The notes beneath the pieces were generated by a model, which saw nothing but the letters and a program-made list of their open reading frames with translations, was not told where the DNA came from and made no database searches. Below are positions 36,394 through 48,596 of a stretch of DNA of 64,000 bases, piece by piece. Source of the stretch: Eopsaltria australis (Eukaryota; Chordata; Aves; Passeriformes; Petroicidae); contig JAVTVJ010000838.1 in the NCBI GenBank assembly GCA_034509425.1, positions 1 through 64,000 on the forward strand, read 5' to 3'. The stretch's first letter is position 1; each line of letters begins with the position of its first letter. The position numbers were made by a program, and so were the translations under genes.

Positions 36394-39300
36394 GTTCCTG
36401 CCAGGCAGCTACTGTGCTGCTGTTCTTTGGGGCTTGCCACCGAGACATGACAGGCAATGAGGGTGGGAGCCATAAATGAAAAGCATTGAGAGGCGCAGGG
36501 GGAGAATGGGTGTTTATGGCACTGTTTTGGGATAGCAGCCCAGGCACATGTGGCAATGTGACCACGCCAAGCCTGTGCCAGGAAAAACTCTCTGAGGCAT
36601 GGTGTGGCACCTGCTCACCCATCCCCAGCTGCCACCTTCACCCCACCACTGACAGCCTCTCCCGAAATGTGATTTTTGTCCAACCTTGCGTTGCTCTGCG
36701 TGGTCCTCAGGAGTCCCATGCCTTTTTCTGCCTCACCCAGCTTTGTAACACTTCCATTTTAATCATTCTGCAAGTATTTAATCATCATTAAGGCATTTTT
36801 AGCAGCACAGTGGATCCTCAGCTTGGAGTTCTGTGGAGGCCAGTCAGCCCTGGTGAAGCAGGACGGTGTCTGTGAGGGAATTTGAATCATCTGGGCTTTT
36901 TGCTTTGAGAAGTGTCTTCAGGTTCATTATTCCCTTTATTGATTTAATTCTAGCTGTTCGCCTCGTATCGATCTGGACTGGTCACCAGAGACAGTTTCAC
37001 TGGAGTTTTTGTCTTTTCAGGCAACTGTTGGAAGGGAAAAAAAACCCACACCTTTGAATTAAGCATCATCTGCTTGGAAGAGTTTTCTAGGAATGTCTGG
37101 TTTTATCACACTCCTGTTGCCTAATTTGCGATTGCTGACATGTAATAGACACACAGCAGAGCTGAAGATGAATGACTCCATGTGATAAAGTAGTAACTTC
37201 CCTTCCCCTGCCCCTGCCCCCAAGGCTTCATTCCCTTTTTTTTGATCCAAACTTCAAAAGGATTGTCCTGGATGTTTATGCTATCCCATTTTTCATCCCC
37301 CCTCTGCAAAAAGGGGGATGGCTGGTTTTATCCCCTCTCGTTTTTGAAAGCAGCAATAGAGAAATCTTACAGGAGGTATTTCCTTTCATGATTTTCTGCT
37401 GTTTAAAGCCCTGAGGAGAAGTGTGCGGTGTTGATAAGCCTCTAGTCCACTTCCAAACCTTCTGAATCCACAGATTTTTGTAATGCTGGGATCAGACCTA
37501 GGATGCTTACAGGAAGAGAAACACCTTGCTATATAAATTCTGCCTGGCATTTCTTACTGCTCTGGTTTTGTACAGCTTTAGTAATCAAATAAGAGGGGTT
37601 TTTTCTTTATATCTTACCTTCCAGCTCTTTCTCCTGCCTGTTGAGCTCTTGCTGTTAAGAAGAATGTCTGGTCATCAAACTGTTGTGAAGGAAGGGCAGG
37701 AGTAGTTCAGGTTTGAGCAGCCTCCCTTTCTGTAGGTGTGGAAATCAGAAACAACACCTCCGAAATTTCCCTCATGCCACCAAGGGCCTCAAAGCCCTTG
37801 TCATATTTTTTCACCAGTAACATTGAACTTACTCTTCACATTTATGATTTTATTGGTGGTTTATAGAGTGTTGTGTTCTGCAGTTAAATGGGCTGTTTCC
37901 TTGGCCTCAGTGCACTCCCACCAGAAAAGAGCTTGCAGTCTTCCTTCTAGGACAGGGAAAGTGTGGGCTCCAAAGAATTATGTTAAGCTTGAAACTCGAG
38001 AGTTTGACAGCACCAAACCCTCCCTGTAATGGCTCTTGTTGGTTCCCACCAGGTTTAGAATGAGCTTTTGTTGCTCTTCCCTGAATATTTTTATTACAAT
38101 TAGCAATAGCAAGGATGAAAATGTAGAATGGATTGGAAACCCAGCTGATAAATTACTTTAAAAGTGATGTTGGTTTTTCAACAAGAAGTTAAGCTAAGCT
38201 CAAACTGAAAACCTGTGCTTCAGACTGAATTCTGAATTTTTTTCCCCCCTAATGATACCAGAAATGTCTTTGGTCTACCAGATTTATTGGGAAACTTTTC
38301 AAGCAACCATTTTTATTTATAATAGTGCTTTAAAATAATTTTTAAAGGGTCTTTGAACAACTAGATCTTTTAAATTGTTTGCATCATTCTGTGCTATCTG
38401 AGCTGTCCATTCTGAACATGAGGTATCATCCTAGGCTGTGATCTGCTCTTTTAGATGCGAATTTCTGCGTCTTGCCCTTTCACCTTCCTTTCCTCTCTCT
38501 CCTTTGCAAAGATCCCTATTTCAGACAGAATCAGTATTCAGAAAGCTCACACTGTCACAATCTTAATTAACAGCAGACAGTTTCTTCCTTGTGCTTTTGG
38601 GCCATGAACCTGCTATGGATTCTAATTTCTTTCCCTCTGGAAAGAAAACAATTGAGACATCTGGTGAGGAGATGCACTTGAAAAATATGCATTACTCTTT
38701 TCCTTTTTCCCAGTACCACAGGGTGGATAAAACCATGTGGGTTTCTACTGAGTGGACTTGTTACCAGTGCCTCAAGATCCAGGTGCAGGTCCATTTTCAG
38801 TGGCATTTCTGGGTTTTTTTACTCAGGCAGCAGCACCTGTTTCATACATGAGCCATGATTATTTTACTCTGATTGACACCTGCCTTCTCCTAATAAAGTC
38901 CCAGTTGCCCACCTGCGTGGTGTTCCCTTTTCTCTTAATGCTTTTAATGTCAGATGAAAAATTCCTCTACAGCACTGTGCTGAAACTCAACAAAAAGGCA
39001 CACTATCTACATTTTTCAGTGATGGTGCAGCACTGGGACCATTTTCAAGGCTCTCTGTGGATTAAAACTGTATAATGTTTGTGGTTTGGATGCTGCTTTG
39101 AACCAGAGCAGCACAAGAAAATTTTCTGGAGATACTTTAGGTTTGTACTAATATGTCAGAACTGAAGGTAAAAATCTGGCTTGGGCTGGAGTTGAGGCAG
39201 CTGTGTAAAGAAAATTCCTTTACAGTGGTATCTAATCAGTTTTGTCATGTTTTCATTGTATTCTGTGCTTTCTGCTGGGGTTTTTCTGTTCCTATACATT

Positions 39301-41960
39301 ATGTGTGGGGTGTCTTCAAGGCTCTGGGAAGTTTCCATGGCCTTGAGGGGACACAGGGCCATGCTGTGAAAGAGAAATACCCTGAAAGTTGCTGAACACA
39401 CCAAAGGCAACCCAGGAAGCCTCCAAGCTGCCAAGGGGAGCACCTGGCCAAGGAGCTCTGAGGAGCACTGACCCAAGGACAGCTGTTCTCACCTTGTGGA
39501 CAGCTGGTGGGTCATCCCCTCATTTCCTTTTTTGGCCTGTCTGACACAGCCACTTTCCTCCTTGTAGGAACGTGCTGATTCCACCTCAGCACGACCCAAA
39601 ATTGCTGTTTTTTCAGCTAATGCCATGTGGGAAATGGAACTTGCAGGTGTCCAGTGCAGGTGCTGAGCAGGCTGGAAGGGCAGAGGGGCTGTAGGACACC
39701 AGTGTCACACCTTCCTGTGGCTGCGTGGGGGTTAATGTTCCTGGTGAGCCTCATAGTCCAGCCTCAAATGCCTAAGTTTTATCCAAGACCCGTTCTTAAA
39801 TTTCCTAATTTAATGTCTCTGAAAGCCTGAAGCCTGATAAGTGTCTGGTAGAGGCTCACTGAAGCCGTGCCTCGATCTGTGGAAAGGTGGAAATCAGAAA
39901 TTCCTGTTCAAAATTTCACCTTGTTAGCTCATGTCTTGTAACTCCATTGGTTTTCTTGATTCCTTTCCCAAAAGGACACAGGTGGCTTCTTGATGCAGAG
40001 ACTGGTGGCCTTTCTGGGCTCCTCTCCTTTCCCCCTTTGGGAGTGGGTTTGTGTCCCAGCTTGGGTGCCACTGGTTTCTGTGATTTTGGCCATTTAAAGG
40101 AATAAAAAGCAAAGCAACTCATTAAGAAGAAGACTTCTCATTTTAAAAGAATTTTCGTGGAAGGAACACACAGGGCTGGTCCCATCATTTTGTTTAGCTG
40201 GGGTTTTGTTGTTTATTTGGAGGTGGTGCAACCTTTCCAACCTTTCTTAAAAATTTAATTCTCCAACAAGTAATGAACTTGTGTGTTTGGTCTGAATATG
40301 CTCTGTCCCCTTCTTTTTGGTTTTTGGGGTTTTTTTCCCTCCTGTGTGTTTGAACAGGTTTCAGCTCTCACAGGTGTCACTGTAGGTGACTGTTTGATCT
40401 TAATTATCAAAGCTTTGATCTCATTTCAGAAAAGTATGAATTAATTCAGATCTTTGGCTGGGGAGGGGTCAGGAGGAGCACAGGGAGAGGTTGAATGGGA
40501 GTTAAGAGGCAGCAGAGAGGAAAGCAGAGTTCTGAGTTCTAAAAACAATTTTATATTCAATAGAAACTTATTAGAGGAGGGGAAAAAAGCTTGCTATACT
40601 TCATCTGCTCAACCTTAGCTTGTAAATTGAATCCTACTCCCTGTTTATCCGAGTCACTGCTCCCAGATTTATTAAGGACTCACTGCTGTGCTATATTTCT
40701 AAGTGCATTTTGTCATTAGAAAACACCTACATGAGTGATACCCACATGCTCTACTGATCTAAAGTGGTTTTCTGCAATAAGCTGATTAAAGTGGATGGTC
40801 CAATACCTGCTGAGCAGATCTGTGGATAACAGGTAATCTGGGCTGTAATGGGCTCCTGATGGTGCCCAGGTGTATGGGTACAAATTGTTCAGCAGGGAGA
40901 AAGAATGTGCTTAATTCAGTTGTAGGAGTTTTTAAAAGGTTGTTTTTTCGGTGGAGTCCATGGATTCTCCTAAATCAGAGTACCCCAGTCTGGTATTGAG
41001 AGGGAGATTTTTGTAATATAGGTGCTGAACTAGTCCATTATTTCAGAATAATTTAAATGTTATTAATTTGTGGAATAGGGGTTTTCATTTTTCAGCAAAG
41101 GGTGGGCCCCAGAGAGCTGGAGGCTGAGCCCATGGTTCAGGAGGCTCTGCAAGCACAGACTTAACTTTAACTCCTGTATTTCTCCAGTTATATACTCTTT
41201 TGTTATCTGTTATAGCATGGCTTTCAGTTGTAGCTGCCATGTGCAGTCACCAGATTTTTGGGGTGGAAAACCCCATCCCTCAACAGTCCAGTGCTGCAAC
41301 ATCCACCTCGACCCCTTCTGCCCTCAAGGATGCAGGCAGAGGAGCACCAGGATGCACATTTCCTACATTTTGAGAAATTAATCCAGGGTTTTTGTTTGCC
41401 CTCTGAGGTCTCTGTGATCACCCTGAGGGCTAGGAAAGGGTTAGGGAGACTCAGCAGCCCCAGGATCTGACAGCTTGGAGTAGGATTATGGCACAGTTTA
41501 GCCAGTTCTGGTGTTATATAAATGTATATGTGTTAAATAGTGCTTAATGACTATGAGAAATGTCTCCCAGCATTTGCCAATAGATTTGCAATGCACTGGA
41601 TTTATGAAAGGCCTTGACAAAATTCCTAAACAAACCAAGTTTTTCCTTTACTCTGTACTTCTGTAGCTATGATTAAGAGGTTTGTGTTTTTTTCCCAGTG
41701 AAGGCAGTGGTGCTGGTGTGTTCCTCGAAGTGCATGTGGTTGAGTTTATTTAAGCAGGAAGGAGTTTAAGTGGAAATGAGCCACAGAAATGTGTGCCACT
41801 TGTCTAAAGCAAACATGGTTTAGGCTTTTCCTTTGTAAGTGACATCTATTATTACATTTTTAAGTAGATCTTTGTTAGTAAGCATCTGTAAGCGTGTTTG
41901 ATCAGATGGAAAGATCCAAGGCTGTATTTATATTGCTAAACCAGAATGTTCTCTTGACAT

Positions 41961-42001
41961 AAGGACCTGCACCAATGCCAGCTGAAGTTAATTGGGAATT
42001 T
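41961..42001. repeat. Doubtful half of an ancient palindromic repeat
   Basis: GGACCTGCACCAATGCCAGC, then TGAAGTTAATTGGGAATT, resembles one arm of another palindromic amniote repeat that I recall (GACCTGATCC...GAAGTCAATGGGA). The opposite arm is not evident. Confidence 0.25.
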
Positions 42002-42611
42002 GCAACTCAAAGGGTGCAAGACACTAAAAAAAGTTTCTGTTTTGTAGGACTAAATAAATGGAGTGGATGAATAGAAATGTCAAGAACTGATCTAGACCAG
42101 TTATTGGAAATTATATCAGATATTTATAGTGATTAAGAGAAAAATATGAGCATCTTCTCAATACAGAAGATTTGTTTGTGAGTTTGCTCTTGCTACAATC
42201 AGAGTATGAATTTATAGGCTATTTGATTCCAAGTTCACTTCCCTCCCTCTGGAGGATTTCAAGGATATGTAAACTAAAAATACCCACACAACTTGTAGAA
42301 GTATAAAACAAAATCATCCCACATTTAATGGTTTCTCCCAGAGAATGAAGAATGTCACTCGCAGGAGCTGAAGACAATATTTTAAATTGTTCTGTGTTTT
42401 GAAGTTTTGCTTTAAGTTGTGTTTTATTGAGGGAATTCCAGGCTTACCCCACAGTGCAGAGGTGGTGATGGATGCAGGTGCAGTTGCAGGTTGGCCTTGA
42501 GCCAGAGGTGGAAACTTATTAAGGAACATTTGATTCCCTGGTTGAACATTAACTTTGTGATGCCTGCACCATCTATTGAAAATATTCTTTATTAACGGTG
42601 AAATTGAACAA

Positions 42612-42663
42612 GATTATTATTATTATTATTGTTGTTGTTGTTGTTGTTGTCGTTGTTGTTGTC
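42612..42663. repeat. Compound ATT/GTT microsatellite
   Basis: About six ATT units pass directly into about eleven GTT-type units, with one GTC and one CGTT interruption. The switch from ATT to GTT inside one array suggests a point change that was then spread by slippage. Confidence 0.92.
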
Positions 42664-44120
42664 ATCGTGTGTCTGGTGACCTCAACCAAGACCAGACTTG
42701 CTCAACACACTGAGCTTAGTGGATGTCTCAGGAATCATTCTTTCCTGAGTATTTTTCTCTAGTTTCTATGAATTTATCTTGGGGCTGGGTATGGATTGGG
42801 CTCTGATGATCTCTGACACCACTGCTCTCTTCAGATGACCGAAATCAACAGAAAAAAATCTGTTTCTTCACTAACATAGGGAAAAGTCCCTCAACTCTAA
42901 TTTCAATTCATGAAGTTGACTGTACCCAGCAAGTTCTTCAAGACTTGCTGGGATTTTCATTTTGCAGGATCATTTAGAAGTATATGGGCCTGTTTTCATA
43001 TCATTCCTAGGAATAAATGCCAGAAAAAACTGTATCTGGAAGCTGAATACTCCTAATATTGCCAAAATGTAAACCATTTTATTTTCTTTTTCCATTCTAT
43101 GTTGAATTAAAAAGAAAAATGCGTCTATAATTTGCCTTATATTATAGTCACTCTAGCATATCTCTGAGGGGGAATACCTCATATCATATTTTTAATCACA
43201 TGTAGCTTCCATTTAGCCTACCCATTTTTTAATATTCCATCTTAAAGAGCTCTGTTTGCATGGGGTGTTCTCAATGCATCACTTCATGTGAGAGGCTTTT
43301 CTCCCCTCCTCCATGACACCATTTATTTTTCTTTTTTTCAGTTAACTTCTCTCTTTTTGCCCAGTCAGGATTTCTCACAGGAGCACTGGGAGCACCACAG
43401 GGCATTGGTTATTCAAGGCCAAGATTTTAGCTTAGCCATGAGCTTTAGTCAGGGTTTGAGCGGCCTCAAAAATTTGAGGTTCCTGTGTTAATGCTGTAAC
43501 AGTTCTCTATGAGCTGCTGCTGACACCTATTTTTATGATACCGAAGGAAGTGTATGTCAGATTTTATCCTCTGTTTTTATCTGCTCATGGTATTAAGCCT
43601 TCATTAAGATTCATGTCCAAGTGAAGCAGGGAACCATTAAACCAAGCTGAGGAAAGATGTAAACACTGAGAAATTCAGATGGTGAGAGCTGAGATCCCCT
43701 CTCTTGGTAAAATGCCAGCTCATGGTTGGAACCAATTATTTTAATTACTAAAAAATGAGGAAAATAGCATAGTGGTTCAAGGGCACAATCCTGGATTACT
43801 CAAGTTTCTTGGGAAACCTTTCCATCCACGTTGGTTTGTGAGGGTTTTTCTCTTCCCAAACCCCATGGGAGTTGCTCAAGGACAAAAGCTTGGGTAGAGT
43901 CATAACCACACTGTGCTGGGCTGGCTCTACAGGGATAGGAAAGTGCAAGGACACGTCATCTCTCAGGAAAACAAAGTTTTTGGTACAGCTTCTGCAGAGC
44001 CATGGCTCTGAGTTTCTGTGCTGTTGGGTAAGGAAAGCCTTTCGTGTCTTCTGCTCCTCACAGCTTCTGCTCAGCTCTGGAAAGAAATACCAAGTCATGT
44101 AACCACTTTCTTCCAGATCT

Positions 44121-44208
44121 GGGGCCAGAATCTCAGCTGGTGTAAGTCAGCAGAGCTCCACTGACATTATTAGTGCTCCAGTGATTCACACCAGCTGTGG
44201 GTCTGGTC
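44121..44208. mobile_element. Ancient palindromic (MITE-like) repeat, both arms visible
   Basis: The left arm CCAGAATCTCAGCTGGTGTA, AGTCAGCAGAGCTCCACTGA pairs with the reverse complement of the right arm (CAGTGATTCACACCAGCTGT, GGGTCTGG). The arms are about 40 bp each around a short centre near ATTATTAG. I recall a near-identical palindrome (CCAGAT.CTCAGCTGGTGTAA, AT.AGCATAGCTCCATTGA) as a common repeat in turtles and crocodilians. The copy is old, with arms that differ at several places. Confidence 0.7.
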
Positions 44209-46790
44209 TTCTGTCTTAATTTATGAACTAAATGTCAGGAAATATGAAATGATCTCTTATAGTCAGCAGTTCTCCAGATGTGTTAATGGAGTTTAAGTTT
44301 ACCAAAAGGCAGGACTTCAAAAGGAGATCCAACAGAAGAATAAACTTTCAGGAAGAATGCCTTACTTACAGACTTCTTGGCAGGAGAGGGCTGTGCAACT
44401 CGCTGCAATTTAAAGAAATTAATTCAGTTATGCATCAGGATATGGTAATACAGCCTCTCTGCAAAGCCCAGACCCAAAATAATTTCACGGCACAAAGCGG
44501 GCCGTTGGCATTCAGTGAGAAAGTGCCATGCAAATGGGAACCACCAAGACTCAAAACCAAAATTAAGTTGGTGGTGAGCTTTGTGTGAAGAGCCTGATGC
44601 CTGCACTCTGTAAGTGGGGTTGGGTTTGTTCAGAGGCACAGAGCTGCAGCTTTTGGAGATTAAATGAGGACCATGTTGTTACAAGGACACAGAAGCTTAA
44701 TGGTTCTCACTGTGCAATGTGAAAACTCAACAGTGGCTTGGCTTGAAGATGTGATTTCATGGATGGTGTTGAAAACTGTTACTTTAGCCAATGAGGGTGG
44801 AATGGTTGTTGACGTTGCTTAAGCCCTGTCAGGCTTCCTTGTCCAAATCAGAAAATGCTGGAATAGCTGAAACCTCACAGCCAACAAATGTGGGGTCTCA
44901 GAGGTCTTCTAATCCTTTTGTGCTTGAATAATATATGAGCATATGCTCAAAAAAAATTAAATTAAAAAATCCATACCTGAAATATCCTGTGGTGGCACAA
45001 AGGCCTCCACAGCCCAATTTATTTGCTAATGAGACCTTTCAGAATTAATTTAAATGATCAGTGTGTGGCTTCACACTCTGTGGTTCACAGATGTTGTTCT
45101 CACTGGAGATGGACCCACAAAGGTAAAAGGAACAGCACACCTTCAGTGATTGAACTTGGTAACCCTCTGTTGGTTACAGGCTTGGTGCCTGTATTTTATT
45201 TTTAAATAAGTTGATTTGTAGCCACCAGAGTAGCGTGGGATGCTCTGAGGTCATTGGTGAAGGGTCCAATTCTTGCAGGTCTGTTTCACATTTAATCCCA
45301 GTGACTTTTGGTGAGGCAAGTATCTGTTTAGATGTCACTGCATGCCAAAAGGAATGTAAAAAAAACGCTTGGCACAATTTATTCAGGCCTGAAGAAGAGT
45401 GTTTTGGAAGAGTTCTCAGAGAAGGCTCATTAGACTTTCAGAGAAAGTAATTACCATAATCTGAATATAGCAATATATTGAATTTACAGGGGTTTGCAGA
45501 ACTGGAGTGGCACACAGAGTGGTGAGTAAACCCTCCTGAACACTGGAGAGCTCTTAGGAAGTGACAGCATGCAAGACTCAGCATTTACTGGGCTTTTGCT
45601 CATTGCCCAGGAGCACAAGGGGGATGAAATGAAACTCAGATTCCCCAGATCCAGGAAACACAGAATGTTCAGGACTCTGAGCCTCCAAGGGCATGAGGAG
45701 CCTGAAGTGGGACTCATGCTGTGCCTGGTGTCTTAGGGAGCTCAGTGCCTTTTGAAATTGCCATGTTTTATAGAGACTTCTGCTCCATAGAGATTCCCAG
45801 GTAGGAGTTATGGAAAAATCTGGTTCTGAAAATTGCTGAATTTGACCAACTGTGTTGACTTTACCACGTGGAGCAGTTAAAGGCAGGTGCTTGAATCAGT
45901 CTGAAAATCAGGATTTCATTGTGTGCCTCATTTCACTGAGTCCTCACAGGGCAACACTGGAGGATAGGACTCTCCACCACTTCTGCCCAGTTCTTTCCAT
46001 CCTGGGTAATACATGAAATTTTCACCTTTTTGTCAGGATTGCACCAGTGGAATAAACCTGAGCAGTGAAATAAACTCTTAGGAAGCTCCAGCCAGCCCCA
46101 AATCCTGCAGTACAGCACACCAGGTCTGATCCCTGCTTTCCACACCAATTCCCTGAGCTAAGGAGATCATATCTTATTTTCAAGGCAGTGACTGATGCTG
46201 ACCTGGAATGCCTTGTCCCTGGAAACACACACCCCTGTGATTGATAAATCTCCTCTAAACTCACAGAAGAAAAAAAAGGTTTCTGTGCAGGATTCAGGTT
46301 TGGTGTTGGTTTTTTTTGTTTGTTTGTTTTGTGGATTCAGCCTATATGTATAATTCCTACAAGGATCAGAAGCTGTTGCAAATGCCACTTTTTTTTTTTT
46401 TGGAAACCAAGACACATCTCCTTCCCAAGGCACAAGGGCAGAGCTGTCTTTACTGGAATCATGTCTTGGAGAGAGAGTAGAAATATAGAGGACATGGTCT
46501 CTTAGCATGATTTCTTCATCTGTGCTGCTCTTCCTAGCTCTCCATGTGGAAATTGTGGATGAAATGGTCATTCTCAGGGTCTTTATAAAACTTCCAACAG
46601 AACATTTGAAGCGGGGACATTTATAAACTGAATTTCCTCAGCTTGCTTTGCCATTGCCACCCCAGAGAGTGGTTAGGTCTTATAGAAACCACTTCCCTCT
46701 TATGTGTAACCTGAACAAAACCAAAACGTGTTGGACTTACTGATATCTGTTTGAAAATCTGTCTCACATCCCTTTGCTTTTTGTTTGCAG

Positions 46791-46896
46791 GCCTGGGCTG
46801 GCCTCGCAGGCAGCGTCGGGGCAGCGTTGCCCGGATTGGGATCTGGAGACCCTGGAGAACTCCTGTGAGCCAGAGGACCTCTTTGAGAACATGTAG
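46791..46896 (+). CDS. Candidate 3'-terminal coding exon, unknown protein
   Basis: A good acceptor (CCCTTTGCTTTTTGTTTGCAG, AG at 46789-46790) opens a segment clearly more GC-rich than its surroundings. With one base carried over from the previous exon, the frame from 46792 runs 34 codons to TAG at 46894-46896. The peptide is strongly acidic at its end (DWDLETLENSCEPEDLFENM), a composition unlike chance translation of AT-rich DNA. An ATTAAA, a common variant poly(A) signal, lies near 46953, followed by T8. No partner exon was identified and I do not recognise the protein. A second frame is open for about 51 codons, so a noncoding RNA exon or chance remain possible. Confidence 0.25.
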
Positions 46897-48469
46897 CCAC
46901 CTGTGGGCTGGGGAAGGGGAACACTGGCTCTTCCATCAGGGATAAGCTGTAAATTAAAAGACTTTTTTTTACAGAATGAAGCCAAAATCTCTGCTCTGAG
47001 GCTCTGAACCTTCCTGTGCGGCTCTTTTCTTCACCGTGTGTTTGCAGACCCTTGGCCTGCTACAGCTGATCTGTAGGGGTGTAAAAGCTGAGTTCAGCCT
47101 CTGTGCAGACCTTTTATCACCTGTATTTGGGAAGGAAGAGCACACTGGATGTGTTTTTGCATCCTCACAGCCTCTGATTGTGGTCAGGATCAACCATTTC
47201 CCAGACACCAGGCATAAAGAGATTCTAAATTACCACTGTACTTAACCTTTCCCAGCTCAGCCCAGGCATGGTCTGGATAAATCAGCTTTGTTTGAGGTGC
47301 AGGTGTGAGTTTAGAATGGTCTCTTCTGAGTCAAAGCATACAAAGAAATGTCCTTTTACTTAAAGGTTCTCTGTGGCACTATACATTATAAGATATTTTT
47401 GCTTTTGGGAGTAAAGTGCTACTAAAGTTGATATTGACTCATTTTAACTTTCTGTAGAAACCCATAGCATTAAATATTGTCATTTTTGATACTTCAGCTT
47501 TTTCCTTAAGGCTGTTTCTAAAAAAAAACCAAAATAAAATGCATTTGAAAAATACATCAAATTTGTCTTTATTTATTAGGCATTATGAGAAAAGGCAGCA
47601 GTTACCAAAGTGTGTTAATTACTGAGTTTGTCTTGCCCCAAACTGATGAATTCATTTAGATTTAAGGTTTCACCAAAGGCAAAGTTAACATGCATTTACC
47701 TTCAGTGGTCAAATGAAGAGCTAAACATGGACCTCAGGTTTCTGCTTTGCAGTTTTAAGAGCCTGAATCCATTCTTGTTTAAGACAGAAGGATCCAGTTC
47801 TTTCTGCAGAAGGAATCCCACTGAAGTCAGTCATTGAAATCTTCTGTGCTCCATGGGTTGCTAAGCTCTTTGGTAAAATACTTGGTATTTTTGAAATTAC
47901 TCTGATTCCATCCTATATTCAATTAAAAGCATCCGTGTTAGTATTTGCAGGCCTCACACAAGAACACGAGGCTCTGGGAATATTACATTTAAGCATTCCT
48001 CTCCAAAAAAACCCACGGTCACAGCGTTTTAAATCCACAAAGAACTTTGGGACAGTGTTATAAATCACACGGCAAAAATAAGAATGGCCAAAATATTTTT
48101 GCTTGCTAAAAAGGCTTTGTGCCTGAGAACTGACAGGGCCACAAAAGAGCCATTCATGCACCCATTCATAGGCACGGCCTGATTTAAAATCTTCCAGTGC
48201 TGATCTGACAATGCTTTCAGCAAAAGCTTGTATATGGTTTCAGTTTTAGAGTGAAAATGTTCCATGACTTAACCCAGAGTGCCAGAGCTTGGCTTGAGAG
48301 TGCCTGCAGCAGAAAATGGAGGTAAATGGAGCTGAACATCCCACAGAACTGCCCACTTTCAGGAGTGTTGGGTTTCTAATAGTGAAATGTTGTTGTTGTG
48401 CAAATAGGAAATGTTGCACGCCATTGGCATGTGTAGTAAAGTCTGTCAGAGTGTTTATTCTTGTCTCTC

Positions 48470-48596
48470 TTTTTTCTTTTTTTCTTTCTTTTTTTTGGGT
48501 TTTTTTGTTTTGGTTTTTTTTTGTTGTTCTTTTTGTTTTTGGGGTTTTTTTTTGTTTTTATTTTTGTTTTGGTTTTGTTTTTGTTTTGTTTTTTGA
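48470..48596. repeat. Long T/G-rich low-complexity tract, ~125 bp
   Basis: Runs of T4 to T9 are separated by G, GG or GGGG with a few A and C, and there is no fixed period. The apparent hydrophobic or lysine-rich open frames across it are translation artefacts. Confidence 0.9.

Larger units (their letters stand above)
36394..44120. other. Unique noncoding sequence, no gene recognised
   Basis: Nearly 8 kb without recognised transposons, apart from a doubtful palindromic relic near 41961. Modestly GC-rich patches lie at 36.2-36.7, 39.3-39.7 and 41.1-41.5 kb. The rest is AT-rich. An ATT/GTT microsatellite lies at 42612-42663. Open frames are below about 110 codons and show no motifs. Confidence 0.5.

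Noticed and set aside
39330..39480. GC-richer stretch that might be a degraded LTR or CR1
   Set aside because: It has no CR1 end motif, no TG...CA ends and no poly(A) signal in the right place. It does not match any family I can recall.
47768..47835. Words resembling another ancient palindromic repeat (CCCACTGAAGTCAGTCA)
   Set aside because: Only one short arm matches from memory and there is no inverted partner.
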